From positions 286,439-350,438 of the forward strand of contig NZ_QMBQ01000007.1 of assembly GCF_003289965.1 (NCBI RefSeq): 64,000 nt of DNA, read 5' to 3'. The notes beneath the pieces are model-generated. The model searched no databases. It worked only from the letters and a program-made list of their open reading frames with translations, and had not been told where the DNA came from. This stretch comes from Mesorhizobium atlanticum. GTDB taxonomy: Bacteria > Pseudomonadota > Alphaproteobacteria > Rhizobiales > Rhizobiaceae. Of the stretch, positions 16,639-24,923 are shown one piece after another. The translations under genes and the position numbers were made by a program. Numbering within the stretch: the first letter of the stretch is position 1; the number at the start of each line of letters is the position of its first letter.

Positions 16639-16654
16639 TTAACGAAGCCTTAAC
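16639..16654. promoter_or_regulatory. Consensus CtrA box at the putative sRNA promoter
   Basis: TTAACGAAGCCTTAAC, i.e. TTAA-N7-TTAAC, a 9/9 match. Its centre lies about 35 bp upstream of the inferred sRNA start, the usual position in CtrA-controlled promoters. Confidence 0.65.
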
Positions 16655-16708
16655 GCGGCGGCGATTTTTTAAGCGAACGCGCTTGCCTGTGCCGGAACAG
16701 GACAGCCG

Positions 16709-16814
16709 GCTGAAGCGCGGCGCGCTGAATCGGATTCAGGCGACGCGTTTTAAGCCCTTGTTTTGATGCATGTCGTTGTCCCGGAACCACTGCACACTTC
16801 CGGGCGACATGCAT
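16709..16814 (-). repeat. RIME-type intergenic repeat, copy A
   Basis: On the minus strand it reads ATGCATGTCGCCCGGAAGTG, then GGTTCCGGGACAACGACATG, then a CGCGTCGCCTGAATCCG-like segment. It is highly similar, in opposite orientation, to 23840-23938. The ATGCATGTCG / CGACATGCAT arms make a hairpin. Resembles the rhizobial intergenic mosaic elements. Confidence 0.8.
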
Positions 16815-16976
16815 TAGGCCGGAAGATCGAATTCATATGCCGTGATCGCGGCCGCCGAAACATGTTGGCTGCTGCCGCGGCATCGTTCCGAAACACGCGC
16901 CACGCAAAAGCCCGCTCCTCTGAAGCGGCGCGCAAATCCTCGCCGCTTGAATCAGGCAGGATACAAGGGGCAAACC

Positions 16977-17528
16977 ATGGATTGGTATTCGATCGTCAAA
17001 TTCCTTCACGTCGTTTCGGCTATTTTGTGGGTCGGCGGCGGCTTCGTGCTGTTCCTGCTCGGCGTGCTGGCCGAGCGTGCCGGCAACATCGAGGACAAGC
17101 TGCAGGCAATGCGCGCCAGCGGGCAGCTCGGCAGCAGGTTCTTCGCGCCGATGTCGATGCTGACGCTGGTCTTCGGCCTCATCATGTGCGGCTTTTGGCT
17201 CGGTTTTGCCGAGCTGTGGATCGTCATCGGCCTTGTCGGCTACGCCACGACCTTCTCGATCGGCATGCTGATCTTCAAGCCGGCCGGCGAGCGCATAGGG
17301 GCGATGATCGCCGAGCAGGGTGTGACGCCGGCCGTCCTCGCCATCGGCCAGCGCATGATGAAATGGGCGCGCCTCGATTATGCGGTGATGCTGGTGATCA
17401 TCGCCGACATGGTGCTGAAGCCGACTCTGCACGACATCGGCATTCTTGCCGGCATGGCAATGGTGATTGCCCTGGGCGCCGCGCTCGCCTTCGGCGGCGG
17501 CCGCCAGATGGTGCCGAGCGCCGCCTGA
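16977..17528 (+). CDS. DUF2269-type integral membrane protein
   Basis: 183-aa inner-membrane protein of unknown function (DUF2269-like). The ATG at 16977 follows AAGGGG by 7 nt. About four to five hydrophobic helices are visible (residues 5-30, 60-80, 85-105, 130-150, 155-175), starting with FLHVVSAILWVGGGFVLFLL, whose His is typical of DUF2269/CopD-like helices. Single-gene unit convergent with the TSUP gene. Confidence 0.75.
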   Translation: MDWYSIVKFLHVVSAILWVGGGFVLFLLGVLAERAGNIEDKLQAMRASGQLGSRFFAPMSMLTLVFGLIMCGFWLGFAELWIVIGLVGYATTFSIGMLIFKPAGERIGAMIAEQGVTPAVLAIGQRMMKWARLDYAVMLVIIADMVLKPTLHDIGILAGMAMVIALGAALAFGGGRQMVPSAA

Positions 17529-17574
17529 GCGTCCGCGATTGTCGGAGCGAGGCGGCCGGATGGCCGCTTCGCTT

Positions 17575-18345
17575 CTACATCAAGCCGGCAATGCCGTCCC
17601 ACAGCAGCTTGACGGCGACCACCGCGACGGTGGCGTAGGTGAACGGATAGAAGATCTCCGGCCGCATGCGACGCACCAGCCAGGCACCGGCGATGGTCGA
17701 CAGCGGCGCCAGCGGCATCAGCACCGCCGAGGCCGTGAGGTTGGCGGTGTCGAACTGGCCGAGCGCGAAATAGGGGATGAGCTTCAGCGCATTGGTGGCG
17801 GCAAAGAAGATCGCGGCCGTCCCCGACAGCACTTTCGGATCGAGCCGGATCGGCAGCGCATAGACCTGGAAGGGCGGGCCGCCGACATGGGCGACGAAGC
17901 TGGTGAAACCGGCGACTGTGCCCCAGAAGGCGGCGGCGATGCGGTTCGGCTCGGCCGCATGACCGGCGCCGTGGCGGAACTGCAGGTAGATCCAGCGCAG
18001 CACGAACACCAGCGCGACGGCGCCGACGATCAGCCGCACCATCTCCTCGGTCACCAGGGCCGCGGTCAGCCAGCCGAGGCCGATGCCGATGACGGCGCCG
18101 GGCATCATGTCGACCAGCATCTTGCGGTCATAGATGCCCCACCACGTCCACACCGAAACGATGTCCATCAGGCACAGGATCGGCAGCAGGATCGCGGCCG
18201 CCTGGACCGGCGGGATGGTCAGCGCCATCAACGGCACGCCGACGAAGCCGACGGCGCCGCCGAAGCCGCCTTTCGACAGGCCGACAAGGATCACCGCCGG
18301 AATGGCGGCGGCATAGAACCACGGATCGCTGAGCAGGCCTGACAT
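17575..18345 (-). CDS. TauE/SafE (TSUP) family anion permease
   Basis: Membrane transporter of the sulfite/organosulfur exporter superfamily. The 256-aa call starts at 18345 (MSGLLSDPWF); the longer frame to 18426 lacks support. Seven to eight hydrophobic helices and the family motif GLSKGGFGGAVGF near residue 22 are visible, with the second-half repeat GFTSFVAHVGGPPFQVYALP. Substrate (sulfite, sulfoacetate, other) cannot be told. It overlaps no neighbour and is convergent with DUF2269. Confidence 0.85.
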   Translation of the reverse strand: MSGLLSDPWFYAAAIPAVILVGLSKGGFGGAVGFVGVPLMALTIPPVQAAAILLPILCLMDIVSVWTWWGIYDRKMLVDMMPGAVIGIGLGWLTAALVTEEMVRLIVGAVALVFVLRWIYLQFRHGAGHAAEPNRIAAAFWGTVAGFTSFVAHVGGPPFQVYALPIRLDPKVLSGTAAIFFAATNALKLIPYFALGQFDTANLTASAVLMPLAPLSTIAGAWLVRRMRPEIFYPFTYATVAVVAVKLLWDGIAGLM

Positions 18346-18506
18346 CGGCAAGAAGAGGTTGGAGAAGGCGGGAAGCCCAGCCATAGCGCAGAACGGCGCC
18401 GCCGGGATAGTCATTAATGCCGGCATCCGCTATTGCCGCCCAACATGGACGACCGGCCGCTCCGCCAGGGTCCACAGTCGTCGGCTCGCTATCTCGAGGT
18501 GTGGAA

Positions 18507-18965
18507 ATGAACGCCATCAGCATTCGTCGGGCGATCGAAGCGGACGTTGCGGCCATCGTCGCGATGCTTGCGGACGATGCGCTGGGCCGGGCTCGTGAAG
18601 ACGCAAACCTGCCGCTGGCGCAACCCTATCTGGATGCCTTCGCGGCGATAGAAGGCGATCCGAACCAGCTTCTCGCGGTGATGACCGATGGCGACGACGT
18701 CATCGGCACGCTGCAGATCACCTTTCTCGCCGGACTATCGCTGCGCGGTGCGTGGCGCGGCCAGATCGAGGCCGTGCGCGTCGCGTCGGGCCGGCGCGGC
18801 GAAGGCTTGGGGCAGCGCCTCTTGGAATGGGCGATGGACAAATGCCGCGAGCGCGGCTGCCGGATCGTCCAGCTGACGACCAACAAGAGCCGGACCGATG
18901 CGCACCGCTTCTATGAGCGGCTTGGCTTCAAGGCCAGCCATATCGGCTATAAGCTCGAGCTCTAG
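18507..18965 (+). CDS. GNAT family N-acetyltransferase
   Basis: 152-aa acetyl-CoA-dependent acyltransferase. Start ATG 18507. The acetyl-CoA-binding motif A is RVASGRRGEGLGQRLLEWA (about 92-110), followed by the C-terminal HRFYERLGF motif. Resembles RimI/phosphinothricin-type GNATs; substrate unknown. Convergent with the methyltransferase gene, with only 16 bp between stops. Confidence 0.88.
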   Translation: MNAISIRRAIEADVAAIVAMLADDALGRAREDANLPLAQPYLDAFAAIEGDPNQLLAVMTDGDDVIGTLQITFLAGLSLRGAWRGQIEAVRVASGRRGEGLGQRLLEWAMDKCRERGCRIVQLTTNKSRTDAHRFYERLGFKASHIGYKLEL

Positions 18966-18981
18966 GCCCGCGTCCAGCCAT

Positions 18982-19710
18982 TCACCGTAGCGCCTTGACC
19001 AGCAAGAACATTGGCCGCTCAAGCTCTTCGGCGAGCTCGGGCCGGGCGGCGATCTGCTCGTCCGTTGGGCGGAATTCCTCGACTTGGCCGATGCTGAAGC
19101 CTGACTGGATCAGCAAATTGAGCGTTGTGCCGATGGTGCGGTGGTATTTGACCACGCCCTTGGTGAACCAGTCGGCGGTGCGCGGTCCCTCGACCAGATA
19201 CCGATCGACTGGCCAAGTCTTCCTGCCCGCGGCATCGATGGACCAGCCCGGATCGGTCGGCGCCATATAGATCGGATGTTCCGTCGAGAAGACGAAGGCT
19301 CCGCCGGGAACCAAGGCCTGGTGGACGGTTGCGAACAGGCCCGCGGCATCGCCGACATAATGCAAGGCGAGCGAGCTGTAGGCGAGTTCGAAACGCGCCT
19401 TCGGCAGGCTGAGATCATCGAGATCCGCGCGCTGATAGGTGATGGCGTCGTCGGAGCCGGCGGCGCGTGCGCGGGCAAGCATCTTTTCCGACAGGTCGAG
19501 GCCGAGGACCTCCCTGGCACCATGCGAGCGCACCCAGCGGCAGAACCAGCCGAAGCCGCAGCCGAGATCGACGATGCTCAAGCCGTCAACGTCGGGCAAA
19601 ATGGCACGCAACGCCGGCCATTCGGGTGCGCCGTCCAGGCCCTCGACCGAACGGCCCAGCCGGCTATAGCCTTCGAAGAATTCGGGGCGGTCGTAGATGT
19701 TTTGCGCCAT
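18982..19710 (-). CDS. Class I SAM-dependent methyltransferase
   Basis: 242-aa Rossmann methyltransferase (Methyltransf_11/25 type). The start at 19710 (MAQNIYDRPEFFEGYSRLG) is chosen because homologues of this type begin with this Y/F-rich motif and AGGAACAGG precedes it; the open frame to 19797 is not supported. SAM motif I is VDLGCGFGWF near residue 48. Substrate unknown. Confidence 0.88.
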   Translation of the reverse strand: MAQNIYDRPEFFEGYSRLGRSVEGLDGAPEWPALRAILPDVDGLSIVDLGCGFGWFCRWVRSHGAREVLGLDLSEKMLARARAAGSDDAITYQRADLDDLSLPKARFELAYSSLALHYVGDAAGLFATVHQALVPGGAFVFSTEHPIYMAPTDPGWSIDAAGRKTWPVDRYLVEGPRTADWFTKGVVKYHRTIGTTLNLLIQSGFSIGQVEEFRPTDEQIAARPELAEELERPMFLLVKALR

Positions 19711-19808
19711 GTGCCTGTTCCTGCCCTGTCCGTGCACCCGTTGCAGGCCGTCCGCCTGTCCGGAATACGGATATTTGCATTGGTACCGGAACAGCACTTA
19801 TGCAATGA

Positions 19809-20414
19809 ATGAGCCGGCGGAAAGTGGCGGGTGGCAAAGTGGAGAATCAACCCTTTCAGGGTCGGCTGTTGCCGCATGAGCGCATCTTATGGGGCGGAAT
19901 GCCCGCGCAGGGATTGCTCTTCTCGAGTCGCGACGTCTTCCTGGTACCGTTCAGCCTGCTTTGGTGCGGCTTTGCGATTTTCTGGACCTATTCGGCGACG
20001 AGGCAGGGCGCGCCATTGTTCTTCGAAGCCTGGGGGGCGATGTTCGTCTGCATCGGCCTCTTCATGGTTTTCGGCAGATTCATATTCGACGCCTGGCTGA
20101 GGCAGCGGATATACTATGCAGTCACGAACAGGCGCATCCTGATCCTGCGCCGCGCCCCATCGGCTAACTTCACCTCGATCGATCTCGAACGCATTCCCGA
20201 TGTTCAGTTGACCAGCGAAACCGCGACGAGGGGAACCTTGCGCTTCGGAGCCGCTGCGTCGGCATACCCGTTTTCGCGGATGAACGGATGGCTTCCGGCT
20301 CTCGATCCGGTCCCGCAGTTTCTCGGAATCGAGCAGCCGCAGCGCGTGTTCGACCTCATCATCAAGGCCCGGCGCGACGATGCTCGAGCGGACCGGTCCC
20401 CGTCCGCAGCATAG
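19809..20414 (+). CDS. Membrane protein with bacterial PH-like domain
   Basis: 201 aa. An N-terminal segment with two hydrophobic helices (about 42-62 and 70-92) is followed by a PH-like (YdbT/bPH) core: RQRIYYAVTNRRILILRR, then IDLERIPDVQLT. Function unknown. Single gene, divergent from the methyltransferase across 98 bp. Confidence 0.75.
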   Translation: MSRRKVAGGKVENQPFQGRLLPHERILWGGMPAQGLLFSSRDVFLVPFSLLWCGFAIFWTYSATRQGAPLFFEAWGAMFVCIGLFMVFGRFIFDAWLRQRIYYAVTNRRILILRRAPSANFTSIDLERIPDVQLTSETATRGTLRFGAAASAYPFSRMNGWLPALDPVPQFLGIEQPQRVFDLIIKARRDDARADRSPSAA

Positions 20415-20498
20415 CCGACTGTTCAAGCCGCTCCCTTTGCTCTATGCCGCATTGCAACCATCTTCGCCCGGCATAGGCGAAATCGGGATCGAAGGCCA

Positions 20499-21146
20499 AT
20501 GAACGATTTAACCCCGCCCAATCGCTGCCGCATCGTGCTGATCGCGCCGCCATTCGTACCGGCGGAGCAGATCTGCTCTGCCTTCGAGGGCGGCGACATC
20601 GCTTCGCTGATCCTGCCAGACAACGGCATGGATGACGCCTCCTTCCAGGCCTTCGCCGAACGGATCGTGCCGATCGCTCAAGGTGCCGGCATCGCCGTCA
20701 TCATCGCCGGCGACAGCCGCATCGCGGGTCGCGTCCAGGCCGACGGCATCCATGTCGAAGCAAAGCCGCGGGATCTAGCCGAGACGATCGAGCGCCTGGC
20801 CGGCAAGATGATGGTCGGCGCCGGCGGCGCCAAGACGCGCGACGAGGCGCTGGAGCTCGGCGAGGAGCGGCCCGACTACATGTTCTTCGGCCGCTTCGGC
20901 TACGACAACAAGCCGGAGCCGCACCACCGCAACCTCGCTCTCGGCGAATGGTGGGCGGAGATGATCTCGATTCCTTGCATCGTCATGGGCGGCTCCGAGC
21001 TTGCTTCCGTCGAGACGGTGGCCGCGACCGGAGCCGAGTTCGTGGCGCTGTCCAGCGCCGTCTTTGCCGACGGACGCGACCCGCGCGCGGCGATCGCCGC
21101 CGCCAACGCGCTGCTCGATGAAACCGCGCCGCGTTTCGAGGACTGA
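20499..21146 (+). CDS. thiE: Thiamine-phosphate synthase-like protein (ThiE family)
   Basis: TIM-barrel protein of 215 aa related to ThiE, which joins HMP-PP and THZ-P to give thiamine phosphate. Visible features are GAGIAVIIAGD, ADGIHVEAK (the GVHLG-like strand), GAGGAKTRDEALELGE, and a phosphate-binding IPCIVMGGSELASVETVAATGAEFVAL stretch (positions about 160-186). No other thiamine gene is nearby and some ThiE consensus residues differ, so it may be a diverged paralogue. It is 5 bp upstream of the Sel1-repeat gene, suggesting an operon. Confidence 0.78.
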   Translation: MNDLTPPNRCRIVLIAPPFVPAEQICSAFEGGDIASLILPDNGMDDASFQAFAERIVPIAQGAGIAVIIAGDSRIAGRVQADGIHVEAKPRDLAETIERLAGKMMVGAGGAKTRDEALELGEERPDYMFFGRFGYDNKPEPHHRNLALGEWWAEMISIPCIVMGGSELASVETVAATGAEFVALSSAVFADGRDPRAAIAAANALLDETAPRFED

Positions 21147-21151
21147 CTGAC

Positions 21152-22315
21152 ATGCGCCTGCGTGGCCCCTGCCTGGTGATCCTGGCCGGCCTGTTTGCGC
21201 AGGCCGCGACGGCAGCCGAGACCGTACCGCTGCCGCAGCCGCGGCCGGAGACGAGTGCGCCGGACAAGAGCGCACCCGACGCAGCCAAGCCGGATGCGAC
21301 CAAGCCGGACGCGGGCACGACGGGCACGGGCAAACCGGACACAGCCACGCCGGACGCCGGCGCGCCGGATGCGAGCAGGTTCGGCGGCGATCCGCATCTC
21401 GACAAGCCGATCCAGAACACCTTGCCGCAGCCGGCGACAATGACGCCGCCATCAGCCGACACCGTCAATCCCGACCGTTTCGGCGCCAAGCAGCCGGACG
21501 CCGCCTATGGCGCTTTCCAGCGCGGCCTTTACAAGACCGCCTACAATCTTGCCATGGAGCGCGCCAAGAACGGGGATCCGGCGGCCGAGACGCTGGTGGC
21601 CGAAATCCTGTCGCGAGGGCTGGGCGTGCCGCTCAATCCGGCCGAAGCCGCAAAATGGTATGGGCTGGCCGCCGAGCAGGGCGTGCCGGAGGCGCAGTTC
21701 CAATATGCGCTGATGCTGCTCGACGGCCGTTATGTGAAGAAGGACGAAAAGGGCGCCTTCGCGCTGATGCAGGCCTCGGCCGAGGCCGGCAACCGGCTTG
21801 CGCAGTTCAACTTCGCGCAGTTGCTTGTCCAACAGGATCCCGGCGATGCCGGGCTTGCGAAGGCGGCCGTCTACTATGAACGCGCGGCCACCACCGGCCT
21901 TGCCGATGCGCAATATGCGATGGCGCAGCTCTATGCCAATGGCGCCGGCGGCAAGCCGCATGACGACGCCCAGGCGCGTATCCTCCTGGCGCAAGCCGCG
22001 CGGCAGAACTACGACACGGCGCAGATCGACCTCGCCGCCTGGATGATCGAGGGACGCGGTGGCGAGCGCGACCTGAAATCCGGCTTTGCCTGGATGAAGC
22101 GGGCGGCGCAAGGCGGCAACGTCGCCGCCCAGAACCGCCTCGCCAAGCTCTATATGGGCGGCATCGGCACGGACCCCGACCTGATCCTCGCCGGCGCCTG
22201 GTACATCGTCGCCCGCCGCGCCGGCCTGATCGACCCACAGATGGACGATTTCCTGCAGGGCCTCGACGACGATCAGACCAAGCAGGCATTGCAAAAGGCA
22301 AATCGACTGCCTTGA
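21152..22315 (+). CDS. Exported Sel1-repeat (TPR-like) protein
   Basis: 387-aa protein with a signal peptide (about 1-21, ending AATA), a Pro/Ala/Asp/Lys-rich low-complexity linker (about 25-75, repeating a KPD/TPD pattern), and six or so Sel1-like repeats (about 110-365; for example AAKWYGLAAEQGVPEAQF and KAAVYYERAATTGLADAQ). Such repeats mediate protein contacts, often in envelope or exopolysaccharide control (ExoR-like). Partner unknown. Coupled to the thiE-like gene. Confidence 0.85.
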   Translation: MRLRGPCLVILAGLFAQAATAAETVPLPQPRPETSAPDKSAPDAAKPDATKPDAGTTGTGKPDTATPDAGAPDASRFGGDPHLDKPIQNTLPQPATMTPPSADTVNPDRFGAKQPDAAYGAFQRGLYKTAYNLAMERAKNGDPAAETLVAEILSRGLGVPLNPAEAAKWYGLAAEQGVPEAQFQYALMLLDGRYVKKDEKGAFALMQASAEAGNRLAQFNFAQLLVQQDPGDAGLAKAAVYYERAATTGLADAQYAMAQLYANGAGGKPHDDAQARILLAQAARQNYDTAQIDLAAWMIEGRGGERDLKSGFAWMKRAAQGGNVAAQNRLAKLYMGGIGTDPDLILAGAWYIVARRAGLIDPQMDDFLQGLDDDQTKQALQKANRLP

Positions 22316-22431
22316 GGCGCGTCGCCGCGGCGACGCTTGGGCTCCCTCCCTTGCCACTATGTGCAATTTGTGGTCTTGGAGGCGCCAAAGCGCGGCCCGC
22401 GCCAGAAAATCTCATTCCGGATCAGTTCATC

Positions 22432-22998
22432 ATGGCCAAGATCAGTGGCAGCGAAATCCGTCCCGGCTATGTCATCGAGCACGATGGCGGGCTTTGGGTG
22501 GCGGTCAAGACCAACACCGTCAAGCCCGGCAAGGGCGGCGCCTACAACCAGGTCGAGCTGAAGAACCTGATCAACGGCACGAAGCTCAACGAGCGCTTCC
22601 GCTCGGCCGAGACCGTCGAGCAAATAAGGCTCGACCTCAAGGACTTCTCCTTTCTTTACGAGCAGGGCGACGCGCTGGTCTTCATGGATACCGAAAGCTA
22701 CGAGCAGCTCGAACTGGCCAAGGACTTCGTCGGCGAGCGCGCCGCCTTCCTGCAGGACGGCATGATGGTGACGGTGCAGCTCTACGAGGAGCGGCCGATC
22801 GGCATCTCGCTGCCGGACCAGGTGACGCTGACCGTCACCGAGGCCGATCCGGTGGTGCGCGGCCAGACGGCTGCTTCCTCCTACAAGCCGGCGGTGCTGG
22901 AGAACGGCATCCGCGTTCTGGTACCGCCCTTCATCTCGGCCGGCGAGCGCATCGTCGTCGACACCAACGAAATCACCTATATGCGCCGCGCGGATTGA
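22432..22998 (+). CDS. efp: Translation elongation factor P
   Basis: 188-aa EF-P, which relieves ribosome stalling at polyproline. The start at 22432 gives MAKISGSEIRPGYVIEHDGG; the open frame from 22312 is not used. The three OB-like domains are complete, with the modifiable Lys in KPGKGGAYNQ (about K35), compatible with EpmA-type lysylation. Single-gene unit upstream of the inositol monophosphatase gene (37 bp). Confidence 0.97.
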   Translation: MAKISGSEIRPGYVIEHDGGLWVAVKTNTVKPGKGGAYNQVELKNLINGTKLNERFRSAETVEQIRLDLKDFSFLYEQGDALVFMDTESYEQLELAKDFVGERAAFLQDGMMVTVQLYEERPIGISLPDQVTLTVTEADPVVRGQTAASSYKPAVLENGIRVLVPPFISAGERIVVDTNEITYMRRAD

Positions 22999-23035
22999 GC
23001 GCCGGCCGGTAGGAAGACAAAGCCAGGAAGAAAAA

Positions 23036-23836
23036 ATGGCGCGTTCCGCTCTCCTCAACGTCATGGTCCAGGCCGCGATGAAGGCCGGCCGCTCGCTGTC
23101 GCGCGACTTCGGCGAGGTGCAGAACCTGCAGGTTTCGATGAAGGGACCAGGCGACTATGTCAGCCAGGCCGACCGCAAGGCGGAAGAGATCGTCTTCGCC
23201 GAGCTGTCGAAGGCGCGGCCGGGCTATGCCTTCCTGATGGAGGAGCGGGGCGCGGTCGAAGGCGAGGACGCCCAGCACCGCTGGATCGTCGATCCGCTCG
23301 ACGGCACCACCAACTTCCTGCACGGCATCCCGCTCTTCTCGGTGTCGATCGCGCTCGAGCGCCAGGGCCAGGTCGTCGCCGGCGTGGTTTACAATCCGGC
23401 GATGGACGAGCTCTACACCGCAGAGCGCGGCGGCGGCGCCTTCATGAACGACCGCCGGCTGCGCGTTGCCGGCCGCTCCAAGCTGACCGACGCGGTGATC
23501 GGCTGCGGCGTGCCGCATCTCGGCCGCGGCCAGCACGGCAATTTCCTGATCGAGCTGCGCAATGTCATGGCTGAAGTCTCGGGCGTGCGCCGGCTGGGCT
23601 CCGCGGCGCTCGACCTTGCCTATGTCGCCGCCGGGCGCATGGACGGTTTCTGGGAAACCGGCCTGTCGTCCTGGGATATCGCTGCCGGCATCCTTCTGGT
23701 GCGCGAAGCCGGCGGCTTCGTCTCCGACATGGATGGCGCGCAGGACATGCTGGACAACGGCGAGGTCGTCGCCGGCAACGAGCTCATCCAGCGCGCGCTG
23801 CTTAAGACCGTGAAGAAGCCGTTGGCTCCTCGCTGA
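23036..23836 (+). CDS. suhB: Inositol monophosphatase family protein (SuhB type)
   Basis: 266-aa Mg-dependent phosphatase. Metal motifs: FLMEEREG-like Glu pair (residues about 64-70, FLMEERGAVEG), DPLDGTTNFLHGIP (about 84-97) and the C-terminal SSWDIAAGILLVREAGG. Probably hydrolyses inositol phosphate; in enterobacteria SuhB also binds the transcription machinery. Preceded by an AGGAAG site and 37 bp downstream of efp. Confidence 0.93.
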   Translation: MARSALLNVMVQAAMKAGRSLSRDFGEVQNLQVSMKGPGDYVSQADRKAEEIVFAELSKARPGYAFLMEERGAVEGEDAQHRWIVDPLDGTTNFLHGIPLFSVSIALERQGQVVAGVVYNPAMDELYTAERGGGAFMNDRRLRVAGRSKLTDAVIGCGVPHLGRGQHGNFLIELRNVMAEVSGVRRLGSAALDLAYVAAGRMDGFWETGLSSWDIAAGILLVREAGGFVSDMDGAQDMLDNGEVVAGNELIQRALLKTVKKPLAPR

Positions 23837-23839
23837 CCA

Positions 23840-23938
23840 ATGCATGTCGCCCGGAAGTGCGCAGCGGTTCTGGGACAACGACATGCAAAGACTTAAAGCG
23901 CGTCCCCTGAATCCGGTTCGGCGCGACGCGCCTTAAAG
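23840..23938 (+). repeat. RIME-type intergenic repeat, copy B
   Basis: Begins ATGCATGTCGCCCGGAAGTG and continues through a CGACATGCA arm and a GCGCGTCCCCTGAATCCGG segment. Inverted with respect to copy A at 16709-16814 and clearly the same family. It lies directly after the suhB stop. Confidence 0.8.
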
Positions 23939-24042
23939 TGTCTTTACGCGTCGAAAGGACGCGCGCCTTTCGTCGCAAAACCGCAACCGAAGCTTGAAAT
24001 AATGGTCCGCGAGCGCCCAGATTAGGCAATGCAGGATCATTC

Positions 24043-24735
24043 ATGAACGACGCGCGCGCAGATACGAGGCTTGAGATCCCCTTTGTGGGGCGCTGGCACT
24101 ATTCGCGCGCCGAGATGATCGCCGATGGCATCGTCCATGCTGTCGGCATCGTGCTTGCGATCGCCGCCGGTTCGGCCTTCCTGGCGCTCGCCGCATTCCA
24201 CTCCGGCCCGGGCGAGTATGTTGCCGCCGTCTTCTATGTCGTGTCGCTGCTCACCGTGCTCTCGGTGTCGCTGGCCTACAATCTGTGGCCGGTCTCGTGG
24301 CCGGCGAAATGGATCCTGCGCCGCTTCGATCATGCCGCGATCTATCTCTTGATCGCCGCCACCTACACGCCCTTCCTCGCCCAGCTCAACAACTCGCCGC
24401 TGGCGCTGCCCATGATCGTTGTCGTGTGGAGCGCGGCAGCGGCTGGCATCACCATCAAGATGTTCCTGCCCGGCCGCTACGACCGGCTGGCCATCGTCTT
24501 CTACCTGGCCATCGGCTGGAGCGGCGTGGTGCTGGCCGGACCGCTGGTCCAGACACTGCCGACCGTCTCCGTGGCGCTGATTGTCGCCGGCGGCATCGTC
24601 TATTCCTGCGGCGTCATCTTCTTCGCCTGGAAGGGCCTTCGCTTCCACAACGCGGTCTGGCACGGCTTCGTCGTCACCGGCGCCGGCCTGCATCTGGCCG
24701 CCATGGTCGACTGCCTGGTCATCAACCGGTTCTGA
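24043..24735 (+). CDS. Hemolysin III / PAQR family membrane protein
   Basis: 230-aa seven-helix membrane protein of the HlyIII family (COG1272). The conserved metal-ligand pattern is present: DGIVHAVGIV near residue 28, RRFDHAAIYLLIAATYTPF (about 93-111), and WHGFVVTGAGLHLAAM near the C-terminus. Despite the name these are usually housekeeping membrane hydrolase-like proteins rather than toxins. Stand-alone gene. Confidence 0.92.
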   Translation: MNDARADTRLEIPFVGRWHYSRAEMIADGIVHAVGIVLAIAAGSAFLALAAFHSGPGEYVAAVFYVVSLLTVLSVSLAYNLWPVSWPAKWILRRFDHAAIYLLIAATYTPFLAQLNNSPLALPMIVVVWSAAAAGITIKMFLPGRYDRLAIVFYLAIGWSGVVLAGPLVQTLPTVSVALIVAGGIVYSCGVIFFAWKGLRFHNAVWHGFVVTGAGLHLAAMVDCLVINRF

Positions 24736-24742
24736 AACCTGA

Positions 24743-24840
24743 GCGCAATTCCAGGAAGAGTGTGAAGCGATCAGGTCCGGCGCCTTCGCCTTGGCTTTGG
24801 GTCTGGAATTCGCGCCAAAACAAGCAGGCGCCGGCGATAT
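24743..24840. repeat. Fragment of a dispersed rhizobial repeat
   Basis: GCGCAATTCCAGGAAGAGTG at the left end and GGAATTCGCGCCAAAAC near 24810 match the two arms of the element at 40441-40508, with unrelated sequence between. Suggests a mosaic, split copy. Confidence 0.5.
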
Positions 24841-24923
24841 TGCCAAGCACCATTCAATTTGGTCACAATTCCGTTTAGAGTCGCGGCAATTCTGCGGCGG
24901 GTGGCATCGGAAACGGGGCACGG

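Larger units (their letters stand above)
16329..16976. other. 648-bp intergenic regulatory region
   Basis: Between rcdA and the DUF2269 gene. It holds, left to right, a CtrA box (16444-16459), a putative minus-strand sRNA (16515-16612), a second CtrA box (16639-16654) and a RIME-type repeat (16709-16814). No protein-coding gene is supported. Confidence 0.6.

Noticed and set aside
24043..24735. Hemolysin virulence factor
   Set aside because: The HlyIII/PAQR family name is historical. The protein is a standard seven-helix membrane protein with no pathogenicity context.
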